The notes beneath the pieces are model-generated. The model worked only from the letters and a program-made list of their open reading frames with translations, searched no databases and was not told the DNA's origin. DNA of 43,803 nucleotides, taken from NCBI GenBank assembly GCA_003554525.1, contig PWGO01000051.1, forward strand, positions 1 to 43,803, read 5' to 3'. Below, piece by piece: positions 27,082 through 37,827 of the stretch. The stretch is from Syntrophomonadaceae bacterium. GTDB taxonomy: Bacteria; Bacillota; Dethiobacteria; DTU022; PWGO01. A program made the position numbers and the translations under genes. Numbering within the stretch: the stretch's first letter is position 1; every line of letters starts with the position of its first letter.

Positions 27082-28713
27082 ATGAGTAAGTACATATTTG
27101 TGACCGGCGGCGTGGTATCATCCCTGGGTAAAGGTATTACTGCAGCTTCTTTGGGGTGCCTGTTAAAAAGCAGGGGTTTTAAAGTCAGCATTCAAAAACT
27201 GGACCCGTATATTAACTACAACCCCGGGAACATGAGTCCTTTTCAGCACGGGGAGGTGTTTGTAACTGAAGATGGCGCCGAAACCGATCTGGATCTTGGC
27301 CATTATGAAAGGTTTATTGACGAAAATCTTACAGAAAAAAACAACTACACCGCGGGTAAGATATACTGGTCAATTATTAGAAAAGAAAGTGAAGGGGAAT
27401 ATGAAGGGGTTACGGTTCAGGTTATACCTCACGTTACCAACGAAATAAAAAAGCGGATAAAAGAAGTAAACCACGAAAATCAGCTGGATGTTTTAATATG
27501 CGAGGTAGGAGGTACGGTTGGGGATATAGAAAGCCTGCCTTTTCTGGAGGCTATAAGGCAAATGAAGACAGATGTAGGGAAAGAAAATGTAATCTATATC
27601 CATGTCACGTTAATGCCTTTCTTGCCCTCTACCGAAGAACTAAAAACCAAACCCACCCAACACAGCGTAAAAGAATTGAGAAGCATAGGCATTCAACCTG
27701 ATATAATTGTGTGCCGGAGTGAACATGCCCTTTCCCAGGGCATAAAAGATAAAATAGCCCTCTTTTGTGACATCCAGCCCCATGATGTGATAGTTAATTT
27801 CAATGCAGACAGCACTTATGAAGTCCCGCTGCTTTTGCAGAAGGAAGGCATTGATGAAATAGTTGCTGGGAAACTGATGCTGGAGGGAAAAGACAGTACT
27901 GGGAAACAGCTGGAAAAATGGCAGCAAACGGTAGAAAAGCTCAGGAACCTGGAAGAAGAAGTTAAAATAGCGCTGATAGGTAAATATGTATCCCTGAAAG
28001 ATGCTTACCTTAGTATTTCTGAGGCCCTGGATCATGCTGGCACTCACCGTGAATGCAGGGTTTCCATATCCTGGATAGAAGATGAATTGCTGGAAAAAGA
28101 GGAGCCGGAAAAAATACTAAAGGGTATGCATGGAGTAATTATCCCGGGGGGCATAAATGAAGGCGCATCCGGCCTGGAAGCCAAGATAAAAGCAGTAAAC
28201 TGGGCGAGGCTAAATGAAGTCCCGTTTATGGGAATAAATGTGGGGATGCACAGCGCAGTAGTAGAGTTTGTTCGCAATGAATGCGGCTGGAAAGGGGTCA
28301 ACAGTGTGCAGGTAGACCCGGAAACTCCCCACCCGGTTATTGTTCACCTGGAGCAGCCTGGCCTGAACGGCGGACACGGCATCCCCCTCAAGGGAGCATT
28401 TGACTGTGAGTTGAATGAAGGCGGCGTGGCTTATACCATATACGGAAAAGATTGCATTAAAGAACGATGCCACCACTCTTACGTGCTAAACCCGGAATAT
28501 GTTTCCACCCTGGGAAGCAGAGGAATGGTGGTAAGCGGATCTCTGGCAGCAGATAACCGGATACCCTTAATTGTAGAACTCCTCTCTCACCCGTGGTTTG
28601 TCTCTACTCAGTTCCACCCGGAGTTCAAATCGCGCCCTCTTTCTCCACATCCGCTGTTATGTGATTTTATTGAAGCTTCCAGGCGGAAAAACAAAGGAAA
28701 AATAAAAAAATAA
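27082..28713 (+). CDS. pyrG: CTP synthase with normal synthetase domain but degenerate class-I glutaminase domain
   Basis: [23 protein letters not shown]..., [37 protein letters not shown], but GINVGMH replaces GICLGMQ; ATG at 27082. Confidence 0.95.
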   Translation: MSKYIFVTGGVVSSLGKGITAASLGCLLKSRGFKVSIQKLDPYINYNPGNMSPFQHGEVFVTEDGAETDLDLGHYERFIDENLTEKNNYTAGKIYWSIIRKESEGEYEGVTVQVIPHVTNEIKKRIKEVNHENQLDVLICEVGGTVGDIESLPFLEAIRQMKTDVGKENVIYIHVTLMPFLPSTEELKTKPTQHSVKELRSIGIQPDIIVCRSEHALSQGIKDKIALFCDIQPHDVIVNFNADSTYEVPLLLQKEGIDEIVAGKLMLEGKDSTGKQLEKWQQTVEKLRNLEEEVKIALIGKYVSLKDAYLSISEALDHAGTHRECRVSISWIEDELLEKEEPEKILKGMHGVIIPGGINEGASGLEAKIKAVNWARLNEVPFMGINVGMHSAVVEFVRNECGWKGVNSVQVDPETPHPVIVHLEQPGLNGGHGIPLKGAFDCELNEGGVAYTIYGKDCIKERCHHSYVLNPEYVSTLGSRGMVVSGSLAADNRIPLIVELLSHPWFVSTQFHPEFKSRPLSPHPLLCDFIEASRRKNKGKIKK

Positions 28714-28804
28714 TTGGTCGATTAAAGAAGGAAAAGCAGGTGCTTGTAGAGAATAGATCATCTGCGGCTTTTGCTTCAGAAAGTTAACGTGCTAACGTGT
28801 TTAA

Positions 28805-28833
28805 TTTCCTTACTTAAGTAAAAAGTAAGGAAA
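28805..28833. repeat. 11-bp perfect inverted repeat downstream of pyrG
   Basis: TTTCCTTACTT-aagtaaa-AAGTAAGGAAA; no adjoining T-run. Confidence 0.8.
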
Positions 28834-29088
28834 AGGAATAACCCGGGTTTTTCCGGGGAACTATAAAAAAAGGCTTTGCTCTTAAGCAGGTTTTCGGAGA
28901 TAGCCCCAAATAAATATACCGGTGGACCGGGCAGATAGGGGATAAAAAAGAATAAATGATAACTGCTCAGGTATCTTCTGCTGTGCCAGGGGGTAAATTT
29001 ATGCTCATCTCCCTGAATATCTGCTTCTTTCAGTAATGGTTCGACCCGTGACCGTTGGCACACAAGGCTCATAGCATCTTCCATCTTT

Positions 29089-29108
29089 ATTGACCTGGAT
29101 TGACCTGG
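29089..29108 (+). repeat. 10-bp tandem duplication ATTGACCTGG x2
   Basis: 29089-29098 and 29099-29108. Confidence 0.95.
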
Positions 29109-29166
29109 GTAGTTGCGGAAGTAAAGATTGTTTTGCGCGACCCGCCGGATACAAGAACCGGGAGGT

Positions 29167-29556
29167 ATGAAAGTGGAGAAGCCGAACCAAGAAGCAGGAG
29201 TGCTGGTTGTAGACGATCGGGTAGAAATAAGAGAGCTGGTAAAGGAAGTTCTTGGCCAGGCAGGAGTGAGCGTGGTAGATACGGCAGGCAGCGGCGAAGA
29301 GGCCCTGACAAAAATTGCTAACAACGATTATATTATGGTGCTGCTGGATTTAAAACTAACGGACATGGATGGATTGGAATTGCTCCCGGTCATTAAAGAG
29401 AAAAAGCCCGGGACCAGGGTAATAGTTATGTCGGGCCAGGAAGATGAGCTAATAAACCGGGGCTTACAGTTGGGGGCAAACGGATATTTAACCAAACCCT
29501 TTAATGTCAACCAGATATTACATGTTCTGGAAGCAAGCCGGGAAAATGCAGTTTAG
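29167..29556 (+). CDS. spo0F: Single-domain response regulator, Spo0F-like
   Basis: VLVVDDRVEIRELVKEVL, VLLDLKLTDMDGLE, VMSGQ, GYLTKPF; located between pyrG and fba; start 29167 after gggaggt. Confidence 0.8.
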   Translation: MKVEKPNQEAGVLVVDDRVEIRELVKEVLGQAGVSVVDTAGSGEEALTKIANNDYIMVLLDLKLTDMDGLELLPVIKEKKPGTRVIVMSGQEDELINRGLQLGANGYLTKPFNVNQILHVLEASRENAV

Positions 29557-29622
29557 AGTAATTTTAACCCTGCTAAAAATGAAATACCTGAACACACAAA
29601 ACATCACAAGGAGAATGGCTTA

Positions 29623-30498
29623 ATGGGATTATACACCTTGACAGAAGTGCTTAGAGATGCAAAAGAGAAGGGATACGCGGTAGGGGCTTTTAATGCCAAT
29701 AATATGGAGATAGTTCAGGCGGTTATAGACGCGGCGGAAGAAGAAAAAGCGCCGGTTATTCTCCAGGCCAGCCAGGGGGCTTTAAAATATGCAGGTATAG
29801 AACTTGTGGTTGCAATGGTAAAAGCAAAAGCGGAAAGAGCAAGAGTACCCATAGCGTTGCACCTGGACCACGGCACCTCAAGAACCCAGGTTATGCAGTG
29901 TATCCGCGAAGGTTTTACCTCGGTCATGTTTGACGGTTCTGCCTATACTTTAGAAGAAAACATCCACCTTACCAGGGAGATAGTAGAACTGTCCCGTTCC
30001 GTAGGGGTTTCGGTAGAAGGCGAACTGGGTCGTATTGGTGGGACCGAAGATGATATAACTGTAGACCAGAGGGAAGCTTTATTTACTGACCCCCGGGAAG
30101 CCAAAACCTTTGTAAAGAATACTTCCGTGGATGCGCTGGCGGTGGCCATTGGAACTGCGCATGGCCCCTACAAGGGAGAACCTGCGTTGGATTTTGACCG
30201 CCTGCGGAGCATTCAAAAAGAGGTGGATATGCCCCTTGTTTTGCACGGTGCTTCGGGGCTTTCCGATGAAAGTATTTCCAATGCAGTGGGTATGGGAGTA
30301 TGCAAGGTTAACATCGACACGGATTTAAGGCAGGTTTTTACCGGTACAGTCAGGGAGTTTTTACAAAACAACCCCCGCGAATACGATCCGCGCAAATTCT
30401 TAAAACCGGCAAGAGAGCAAACCAAAAACAAGGTACAGGAAAAAATAAGGGTTTTTGGCAGCTCCAACCGCATAGCCCGTAATTTAACCATGGTATAG
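29623..30498 (+). CDS. fba: Class II fructose-1,6-bisphosphate aldolase
   Basis: AVGAFNANNMEIVQAVIDAAEEEKAPVILQ, LHLDHGTS, VEGELGRIGGTED, LVLHGASGL. Confidence 0.97.
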   Translation: MGLYTLTEVLRDAKEKGYAVGAFNANNMEIVQAVIDAAEEEKAPVILQASQGALKYAGIELVVAMVKAKAERARVPIALHLDHGTSRTQVMQCIREGFTSVMFDGSAYTLEENIHLTREIVELSRSVGVSVEGELGRIGGTEDDITVDQREALFTDPREAKTFVKNTSVDALAVAIGTAHGPYKGEPALDFDRLRSIQKEVDMPLVLHGASGLSDESISNAVGMGVCKVNIDTDLRQVFTGTVREFLQNNPREYDPRKFLKPAREQTKNKVQEKIRVFGSSNRIARNLTMV

Positions 30499-30513
30499 TC
30501 AGGAGTGAGTTAT

Positions 30514-31164
30514 ATGCAAATATTTTTAGACACGGCCAACCTGGAGGAAATTAGAAAGGCGAAAGAGTGGGGTGCTATAGACGGGGTGACCACCAACCCT
30601 TCCCTGGTGTCCAAGGAGAACGAGGATTTCCATAGCCTTGTGGGCAAAATTTGTGAAATGGTGGAAGGCCCGGTAAGTGCTGAAGTAATTAGCCTGGAAA
30701 GTGAAGGAATGATAAAAGAAGCCCAGGAGCTCTCCAAGATCGCTCCCAACGTGGTGGTAAAGCTTCCCATTACCCTGGACGGCCTCAAGGCAGTAAACAC
30801 CCTGGAGAAGCAGGGAATAAGCACCAACGTCACCCTGGTTTTTTCGGTAAACCAGGCGCTGCTGGCTGCCAATGCAGGAGCTTCATATGTGAGTCCATTT
30901 CTGGGAAGGTTGGACGATATAGGAGAAAGCGGGGTAGCTTTAGTAGAGGACCTGGTAGAAGTATTTGACAATTACAGTTTTAGCACACAAATTATTTCCG
31001 CCAGCATAAGGCATCCCCAGCACATGGTAGAAGTAGCTCGCGTGGGCTCCCATGTGGCTACCATACCTTTTAAAGTGCTGCAGCAGATGGTTTCTCACCC
31101 CCTCACAGATATAGGAATTAAGCGGTTCCTGGAGGACTGGGAAAAGAGCAAGTCTTCCTCGTAA
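30514..31164 (+). CDS. fsa: Fructose-6-phosphate aldolase/transaldolase
   Basis: [48 protein letters not shown]. Confidence 0.95.
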   Translation: MQIFLDTANLEEIRKAKEWGAIDGVTTNPSLVSKENEDFHSLVGKICEMVEGPVSAEVISLESEGMIKEAQELSKIAPNVVVKLPITLDGLKAVNTLEKQGISTNVTLVFSVNQALLAANAGASYVSPFLGRLDDIGESGVALVEDLVEVFDNYSFSTQIISASIRHPQHMVEVARVGSHVATIPFKVLQQMVSHPLTDIGIKRFLEDWEKSKSSS

Positions 31165-31209
31165 AGTAAAAAAGTGCATAACATTCTGGATTACCTGAAT
31201 AACTGCTAA

Positions 31210-31254
31210 TGCCCGGGCAGGGCACCGGGTAATGTACCGGGCAGCAGTCTTTTT
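31210..31254 (+). terminator. Putative terminator hairpin after fsa
   Basis: TGCCCGG (31210-31216) / CCGGGCA (31237-31243) then gcagtcTTTTT. Confidence 0.45.
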
Positions 31255-31722
31255 AACCTGGCCTGATCTGATCTGTAGTAGCGTTTATCGACCTGGTTCA
31301 AGGCAGGGGAGCACTGCTTGCCAGGGCGGACTTGAAACAAGTAATGACCGCATCGCTGGTGAGATTATCTTTTTAAGTATTGTGGCATTCTCCATTAGTT
31401 CTCCTCTGGTGATATCTGTGGGCTGGGTAGGCCTGGATACCATAATAGTCCTGGCGATGTACCTGGCGGGTTCGTATTTAATCTCGCTGTATGAAAGAAA
31501 AGATGTCCTGGACAAGAAAGAAAAAGCAAACCGTGAAAAGACGGTTTTATCTTCCCCAAAAGGCTTTTATGTTTCTATGTTTTTTATTGCCGGTATTACC
31601 GCCATGGCAGTATTCAGTTTAATATACAGAACCAAAAAAGAGATAGCCAACCTGGGTTACGACACCGTAATACCGTAATTATCCTGGCCGCGTTTGTCCT
31701 GGCTTATATATACCTGTTTTAA
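31232..31722 (+). pseudogene. Small multi-TM membrane protein gene disrupted by an 8-bp tandem duplication
   Basis: Frame ...KKEIANLGYDTVIP*; removing one ACCGTAAT copy restores ...DTVIILAAFVLAYIYLF* ending at 31722; no well-placed start codon. Confidence 0.6.
31664..31679 (+). repeat. 8-bp perfect tandem duplication ACCGTAAT x2
   Basis: 31664-31671 and 31672-31679. Confidence 0.95.
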
Positions 31723-31891
31723 TTTTGAGGCTTAAAAATAACTGCCCGATCCGCGGCAGCGTGCTTGATACTGTATGCAGCACCGCGGCAAGCGCCAACA
31801 CGGGTAACAAGTATTTGCCTGAGCAGTACCATTAAATATATAAGGGAAAGGAGGCGGGAAGGTTTTATTTTAAAACAAGGAGGTGGTTCCA

Positions 31892-33253
31892 ATGGAAACA
31901 GAAAGACTGGAAAAAAAGACTCTTGCCGAGCTACAGAGGATGGCCAGGGAACTGCGCATTAAAGGCTATTCCACCATGCGCAAGAAAGAACTGGTAGAAA
32001 CCCTGGCCCAAAACAGGCAGGAACATGGCCCGGAAAAAGCAGAGAAAAAACAGCCGTATCCAAGGGAAACTTATAGCCAGAGGGGACCGCGAAGGGAATT
32101 AAAAGAGGAGGAGGTCCAGGGGGAGAAAAAAGAAGACGACCAGGAAAGTCAACCGGCTGCAGAAGGGCTTCTGGAGATAATGCCGGACGGTTTTGGTTTT
32201 CTGCGACGCAAGAAATTTTCTGTTTCGGATAATGATATTTATATTTCTGCTTCCCAGATAAGACGTTTTAATATCCGGACCGGAGATGTGGTTGCGGGAA
32301 AGATAAGGCCTCCAAAAGATAACGAAAGGTATTATGCTCTCCTACATGTGGAATCAATCAACAAAGAAGACCCGGAAAAAGCAGCCAGAAGACGGCTTTT
32401 TAATTCTCTTACCCCGGTTCATCCCCGGGAACAGATCAAACTGGAGACTCACCCCTCCGTATTATCCACCCGGATTATGGACCTGCTTATTCCTACTGGA
32501 AAAGGGCAGAGGGGCCTTATTGTTTCTCCTCCCAAAGCGGGAAAGACGGTTTTTCTAAAAGAAATAGCCAACAGCATTTCTACCAATCATCCCTATATAG
32601 AATTGATTGTCCTGTTAATTGATGAACGCCCCGAGGAAGTAACGGACATGCAAAGAAGCGTAGACGGAGAGGTAGTAAGTTCTACCTTTGATGAAAAACC
32701 GGAAAATCACATCCGGATGGCCGAACTGGTATGGGAAAGGGCGCAAAGGCTGGTGGAGCAGGGAGTGGATGTAGTAATCCTGCTGGATAGCATTACCCGC
32801 CTGGCCAGGGCTTACAACCTGGTTATACCTCCCAGCGGACGTACTCTTTCAGGGGGTATAGACCCGGGAGCATTTTACAAGCCCAAGCGCTTTTTTGGTG
32901 CGGCCCGGAAAATTGAAGAAGGCGGTAGCCTGACTATTATGGCAACTGCGCTGGTTGAGACGGGCAGCCGCATGGATGACGTGATTTACGAAGAGTTTAA
33001 AGGAACAGGAAACATGGAGCTTCACCTGGACAGGCGTCTATCCGATCGCCGGGTATTTCCCGCTATTGATATATCGCGTTCGGGAACCCGCCGCGAGGAA
33101 CTGCTGCTTGATGAAGAAAAGCTGGAACTAATGTGGGCATTAAGAAGGGCCATGGGCAACTCATCTAATGCAGAATTTTTAGACCTCTTGATTAACAAGC
33201 TAAAACAGACAAATAATAACGAAGAATTTCTAAAAAATATGCACAACCTGTAA
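31892..33253 (+). CDS. rho: Transcription termination factor Rho
   Basis: [57 protein letters not shown] at 31892 after aaggaggtgg. Confidence 0.98.
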   Translation: METERLEKKTLAELQRMARELRIKGYSTMRKKELVETLAQNRQEHGPEKAEKKQPYPRETYSQRGPRRELKEEEVQGEKKEDDQESQPAAEGLLEIMPDGFGFLRRKKFSVSDNDIYISASQIRRFNIRTGDVVAGKIRPPKDNERYYALLHVESINKEDPEKAARRRLFNSLTPVHPREQIKLETHPSVLSTRIMDLLIPTGKGQRGLIVSPPKAGKTVFLKEIANSISTNHPYIELIVLLIDERPEEVTDMQRSVDGEVVSSTFDEKPENHIRMAELVWERAQRLVEQGVDVVILLDSITRLARAYNLVIPPSGRTLSGGIDPGAFYKPKRFFGAARKIEEGGSLTIMATALVETGSRMDDVIYEEFKGTGNMELHLDRRLSDRRVFPAIDISRSGTRREELLLDEEKLELMWALRRAMGNSSNAEFLDLLINKLKQTNNNEEFLKNMHNL

Positions 33254-33353
33254 AACGGTAATGTTTCTTTCCGCTATGTAGTTGGTATGATAATTAATTA
33301 AAAAGCAAACAATAAACACAGGTTAAAAATCAGTTGCAGCGGGGAGGAACAAT

Positions 33354-34292
33354 ATGCTGGCTTCAGGGAAGAAATTAATTATATTAATGGTTATAGCAAT
33401 CCTGGTACCGTTAAATGTGCTTTACGCGGAAGAAGTAGGGGAAAAGACGGAAAAAAAACCCTGGGAAGACACTTTGCCCTCTTACTACGGGCAGCTGGAA
33501 ACGCTGGACCCGGAAACCATAAAAGAATACAGGCAAACAGGCAGGGTGGAAACAAAGATATATACCGTGCAGAGAGGAGATACTCTTAGCGGTATAGCTA
33601 AAAATTATAACAGCGATGTTTCAACCCTGGCCCGGCTCAATAATTTAGACAGGGATGATCTCCTTATGGTAGGAGAAAAATTAAAAGTAGTCCCTGCTTC
33701 AGGAGTAATTCATGAAGTAAACCGCAAAGAAAAATGGTCGCATATAGCTTCCCTTTACCGGACTTCCCTGGAAAACATTAAACGACTGGGAAGCAACCAG
33801 GAAACAGCCCCGGTAAAAGGGGAAAAACTCCTGGTCCTGGAGGGGGAAAAGCAGCATGAACAGCAGCAGCACAGAAACAGCAGAGAAGTTATGTCCCGCT
33901 CTTCTAAATCAGCCCCTGCTTCTGCACCCTCTTTTGACTGGCCCCTGGAAGGACCGATCACCTCTTCTTTTGGTTGGAGAAACAGAGGTTTCCACGGGGG
34001 GATAGACATAGCTGCATCTGAAGGAACCCCGGTTAAGGCTTCTGCCCCCGGTACGGTTTCACATGCTTCTTACTTGCATAGTTATGGCCTTTTGGTGGAA
34101 ATAGAGCACACAGAAGACTGGAAAACCGTATACGCCCACAATAGTAAAGTAAAAGTAGAAGTGGGAGAGAGGGTAGCCCGGGGAGAGGCTGTAGCCAAAG
34201 TGGGCGCTACGGGTAACGCCACCGGGCCTCACCTGCATTTTGAGATCCGGGAGAAGGGCCAAAGGTTGAATCCAAAAAAATTCCTGCCGTAA
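33354..34292 (+). CDS. Secreted LysM-M23 peptidoglycan endopeptidase
   Basis: Signal peptide, Lys[29 protein letters not shown], second LysM-like repeat, M23 [17 protein letters not shown] / PHLHFEIRE. Confidence 0.93.
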   Translation: MLASGKKLIILMVIAILVPLNVLYAEEVGEKTEKKPWEDTLPSYYGQLETLDPETIKEYRQTGRVETKIYTVQRGDTLSGIAKNYNSDVSTLARLNNLDRDDLLMVGEKLKVVPASGVIHEVNRKEKWSHIASLYRTSLENIKRLGSNQETAPVKGEKLLVLEGEKQHEQQQHRNSREVMSRSSKSAPASAPSFDWPLEGPITSSFGWRNRGFHGGIDIAASEGTPVKASAPGTVSHASYLHSYGLLVEIEHTEDWKTVYAHNSKVKVEVGERVARGEAVAKVGATGNATGPHLHFEIREKGQRLNPKKFLP

Positions 34293-34341
34293 AGCAGACA
34301 GTGGGGTTACTTTTTTCTGTAAATTAATTAAGCCTGGTTAC

Positions 34342-34370
34342 TTGCGTGCACAGCGGCTTTGTGTTATTAT
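34342..34370 (+). promoter_or_regulatory. Putative vegetative promoter for rpmE
   Basis: TTGCGT (34342-34347) - 17 nt - TATTAT (34365-34370). Confidence 0.5.
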
Positions 34371-34421
34371 ACTTTTGATTAATTTTGATATTCGAAATCA
34401 TAAAAAGGAGGCATAATAACC

Positions 34422-34622
34422 ATGAAAGAATCTATACAACCCAAATACTACCGGGCCTCTGTAACCTGTGCATGCGGGGAAGCATTTGAAACCGGCTCTA
34501 CTAAAGAAAGCCTGAAAGTAGAGATTTGCTCCAGGTGCCACCCGTTTTTTACCGGTAAACAGAAATTTGTAGACAGCGGGGGAAGGGTAGACAGATTCAA
34601 GCGGAAATACGGCAGGAGTTAA
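34422..34622 (+). CDS. rpmE: 50S ribosomal protein L31 (zinc-binding type)
   Basis: [64 protein letters not shown]. Confidence 0.97.
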   Translation: MKESIQPKYYRASVTCACGEAFETGSTKESLKVEICSRCHPFFTGKQKFVDSGGRVDRFKRKYGRS

Positions 34623-34654
34623 ACTGAGCGCGCCATATCAAGCTTTAGTTTGTA

Positions 34655-34681
34655 GAGATAGGTGTATCCTACTCTTTTTTT
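34655..34681 (+). terminator. Intrinsic terminator after rpmE
   Basis: GAGaTAGG-tgtat-CCTACTC followed by T7. Confidence 0.8.
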
Positions 34682-34728
34682 ATTTGATTATGAAGGCGCG
34701 GTAGACAAAACAAGGAGTGAGATAAAGG

Positions 34729-35649
34729 TTGAATTCTCAACAGTGGGTGGGCGGCCAGGCCGTAATGGAAGGGGTAATGATGCGCAATCGCCAGGAAATG
34801 GTGATTGCCTGCCGTAGATCCGGAGGGGATATTACCACTCACCGCGAAGAGGTCTCTACCCTGGCGCAGCGTTATCCCTTTTTACGGTGGCCCTTTATCA
34901 GGGGTATAGTTGCATTTATAGAAGCGCTGACCCTGGGAGTTAAAGTTCTTAACATATCTACCGAAAAAGTACTGGAAGAGGAAGGCGAAACCCTCTCTCC
35001 AGTGCAGACTTTTTTCACCGTGAGCACGGCCATAGTTTTGGCTGTAGCGCTGTTTTTCCTGCTGCCTACTTTTATATCGAACTTTATACCCTCAACCGGG
35101 GCGGTAGTTTCCAACCTGGTAGAAGGATTATTGCGAATATTTATATTTGTTTCTTACGTTGTTGCTATAAGCCAGTGGGGTGAAATAAAGCGTTTTTTTG
35201 AATATCACGGGGCGGAACACAAAGCCATATTTTGTTATGAAGCGGGGCAAGAATTAAGTGTGGAAAATGCCGCAGGTTTTAGCTGCAGGCATCCCCGCTG
35301 TGGTACCAGTTTTATTTTAATTGTTCTGCTGGTTAGCATACTGCTATTTTCTTTTTTCGGCTGGCCCAGTTTATGGGAAAGACTGCTGATACGGATTTTA
35401 ATGCTGCCCCTGGTTGCCGCGTTGGCGTACGAGTTAATCCGGCTGACAGCCCAATCCTCTTTTAAACCGCTGAAGGCCCTGGCCCTGCCCGGTTTGTGGT
35501 TGCAGCGGCTCACTACCCGCGAACCGGATCATTTGCAACTTGAAGTAGCCCTGAAGGCGCTAAAGAACCTGTTGGGAGAAGAAGACCCCCGGAGAGAAAA
35601 AGTTGAAGAACCGGACAATTTGTGTGTTAATAAGCGGGCAGAGGCTTAA
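34729..35649 (+). CDS. DUF1385 conserved membrane protein
   Basis: VGGQAVMEGVMMRN, FEYHGAEHKAIFCYEAG, CRHPRCGTSFILIV; TTG start. Confidence 0.93.
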   Translation: MNSQQWVGGQAVMEGVMMRNRQEMVIACRRSGGDITTHREEVSTLAQRYPFLRWPFIRGIVAFIEALTLGVKVLNISTEKVLEEEGETLSPVQTFFTVSTAIVLAVALFFLLPTFISNFIPSTGAVVSNLVEGLLRIFIFVSYVVAISQWGEIKRFFEYHGAEHKAIFCYEAGQELSVENAAGFSCRHPRCGTSFILIVLLVSILLFSFFGWPSLWERLLIRILMLPLVAALAYELIRLTAQSSFKPLKALALPGLWLQRLTTREPDHLQLEVALKALKNLLGEEDPRREKVEEPDNLCVNKRAEA

Positions 35650-35765
35650 TTTCCATCCAATAAGCAAGGAACAGGCTGAATGGTTTGTTTTGCCGGTGGG
35701 TCTTATACAATTAATTTTAATATATCGGCAGCAGTTATTTTGTAGGAACCGGGAGGTGAAACTCC

Positions 35766-36836
35766 GTGTGGGATAAACTGGAATCAATAGAAAAAAGATA
35801 TGAAGAGCTGGAAAACAAGTTGAGCTCCCCGGAAATTGTATCTCAAAAAGACAAACTGCAGGAGTATTCCCGGGAACATGCCCGCATATCGGATACAGTT
35901 AAAGCTTACAGGGAGTATAAAAAGGCTTGCCAGGACCTGGAACAGGCCCGGGAGTTATTACAGGAAGAAAGCGACAGCGAAATGCTGGATTTCCTTAAAG
36001 AAGAGATTAAAAACCAGCAGCAGCGCAGCCAGCAGCTGGAGCAGGAGTTGAAAAGGCTCCTTCTGCCGCGTGACCCCGGAGACGAAAAAAACGTTATTAT
36101 GGAAATAAGGGCGGGAACCGGCGGAGAAGAAGCTGCCTTATTTGCTGCTGATTTGCTGAGGATGTATACCCGCTATGCAGAACACCAGGGCTATAAACTG
36201 GAAATAATGGATATGCACCCCACGGATATGGGAGGCGTAAAAGAAGTTACTTTTGCCATTGAAGGGGAAAAAGTATACAGCCGTCTTAAATTTGAAAGCG
36301 GAGTGCACCGGGTGCAAAGGGTTCCCGTTACCGAGTCCGGGGGGCGTGTTCATACTTCTGCGGCCACAGTAGCGGTTCTGCCTGAAGTGGAAGATATTGA
36401 AGTAGAAGTTAATTCCCAGGACTTACGTGTAGACACTTTTTGCTCTACAGGGCCGGGAGGACAGAGTGTAAATACCACCCAGTCTGCGGTTCGTATAACG
36501 CACCTTCCTACGGGTATTGTAGCTTCTTGTCAGGATGAAAAATCGCAGCATAAGAACAAGGACAAGGCCATGCGCGTTTTAAGGTCCCGCCTTTACGAAA
36601 AATTTAAGGAAGAACAGGAGCAGGAAGTAGATGAAGCAAGAAAACACCAGGTAGGCTCGGGAGATAGAAGTGAAAGGATCAGGACATACAATTTTCCACA
36701 GAACCGGGTTACCGATCACCGGATAAACCTCACCCTGCACAAGCTGGAACAGGTTATGGACGGGAACTTGGATGAGTTTATAGAGCCCCTTGTAGCTTAT
36801 CAACAATCATTGCAGTTAGCCAACATGGAAGAATAA
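35766..36836 (+). CDS. prfA: Peptide chain release factor 1
   Basis: [47 protein letters not shown]. Confidence 0.98.
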   Translation: MWDKLESIEKRYEELENKLSSPEIVSQKDKLQEYSREHARISDTVKAYREYKKACQDLEQARELLQEESDSEMLDFLKEEIKNQQQRSQQLEQELKRLLLPRDPGDEKNVIMEIRAGTGGEEAALFAADLLRMYTRYAEHQGYKLEIMDMHPTDMGGVKEVTFAIEGEKVYSRLKFESGVHRVQRVPVTESGGRVHTSAATVAVLPEVEDIEVEVNSQDLRVDTFCSTGPGGQSVNTTQSAVRITHLPTGIVASCQDEKSQHKNKDKAMRVLRSRLYEKFKEEQEQEVDEARKHQVGSGDRSERIRTYNFPQNRVTDHRINLTLHKLEQVMDGNLDEFIEPLVAYQQSLQLANMEE

Positions 36837-37742
36837 ATGGAGTTCAAGAGGGAAAAAACATTGTTTACAGGAAAATCTGTTGGAGAGCTATTACAGGAAG
36901 CAACAGGATTGCTTAAACATGTAAGCAATGAAGGCCGTCATGAAGTGGAAATCTTGCTTTCGCACTACCTGGGAAAAGAACGCTGGTACCTTTATTCCCA
37001 CCGCGAAGAGGAAGTGCCCCCGGAAGTTGAAAAAAATTTTTGGAGAGCCGTGAAGCTCAGGGAGAAATACTGCCCCCTGGCTTATATAACCGGTATCAAA
37101 GAATTTTACGGTCTTGAGTTTTATGTAGATAACCGCGTTTTAATTCCCCGTCCCGAAACAGAACTGCTGGTGGAGGTAGTGGAAAGCTGGCTGCAGGAGT
37201 ATGGGAAGCCCGGCTGCAGCTTTCTGCAAGCGGCTGACCTGGGGACGGGCTGCGGCGCCCTTGCTGTAACTATGGCCCGGCTCTTTCCAGGCATGCAACT
37301 GTGGGCCACGGATATTGATAAAGGCGCCTTAAAAGTAGCAGCGAAAAATATAAACTTGCACCGGATAGAACACCGGGTTTGTTTGTGCCGGGGTGATTAC
37401 TGGGAGGCAGTAAAAAACGTCGAAACCGGATTTGATATAGTAGTTTCCAACCCCCCTTATCTTACTTCAACCGAAATGGAGCAACTTACCCCGGAAATTA
37501 AATATTATGAGCCGGTCCGCGCTCTCTGGGGAGGAAAAGATGGGCTTGAGGCATACCGCACCATTGTAGAAAAACTCCCTGAATACTTAAATTCCCCCGG
37601 GATTGCAGTCCTGGAGATTAGCCCCACCACCGCCGGCGGGGCCTGCAACCTGGTCCAGGAAAGAGCAGGTGATGCTTCTTTATGCCTGCAAACCGTTTTA
37701 GATTACAGCGGTAGAGAAAGGCTGTTAAAAATAACGCGGTAG
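36837..37742 (+). CDS. prmC: Release factor glutamine N5-methyltransferase
   Basis: LIPRPETELLVE, DLGTGCGALAVTMA, VVSNPPYL; follows prfA directly. Confidence 0.97.
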   Translation: MEFKREKTLFTGKSVGELLQEATGLLKHVSNEGRHEVEILLSHYLGKERWYLYSHREEEVPPEVEKNFWRAVKLREKYCPLAYITGIKEFYGLEFYVDNRVLIPRPETELLVEVVESWLQEYGKPGCSFLQAADLGTGCGALAVTMARLFPGMQLWATDIDKGALKVAAKNINLHRIEHRVCLCRGDYWEAVKNVETGFDIVVSNPPYLTSTEMEQLTPEIKYYEPVRALWGGKDGLEAYRTIVEKLPEYLNSPGIAVLEISPTTAGGACNLVQERAGDASLCLQTVLDYSGRERLLKITR

Positions 37743-37827
37743 TTGCACTGGTAGGGTATGGTAATATTTGGGTTTGAGGTGCACTTAAGCCCGGCAATTA
37801 CAGCTTATTTTATATATTTTTAACCGG

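Noticed and set aside
29035-29060. GGTTCGACCC resembling a tRNA T-loop
   Set aside because: No flanking T-stem pairing, anticodon arm or acceptor stem could be found.
28776-29324. 182-aa minus-strand ORF overlapping spo0F
   Set aside because: Its N-terminal half is antisense to a clear response regulator and the rest has no recognisable domain; kept only as part of the unexplained gap.
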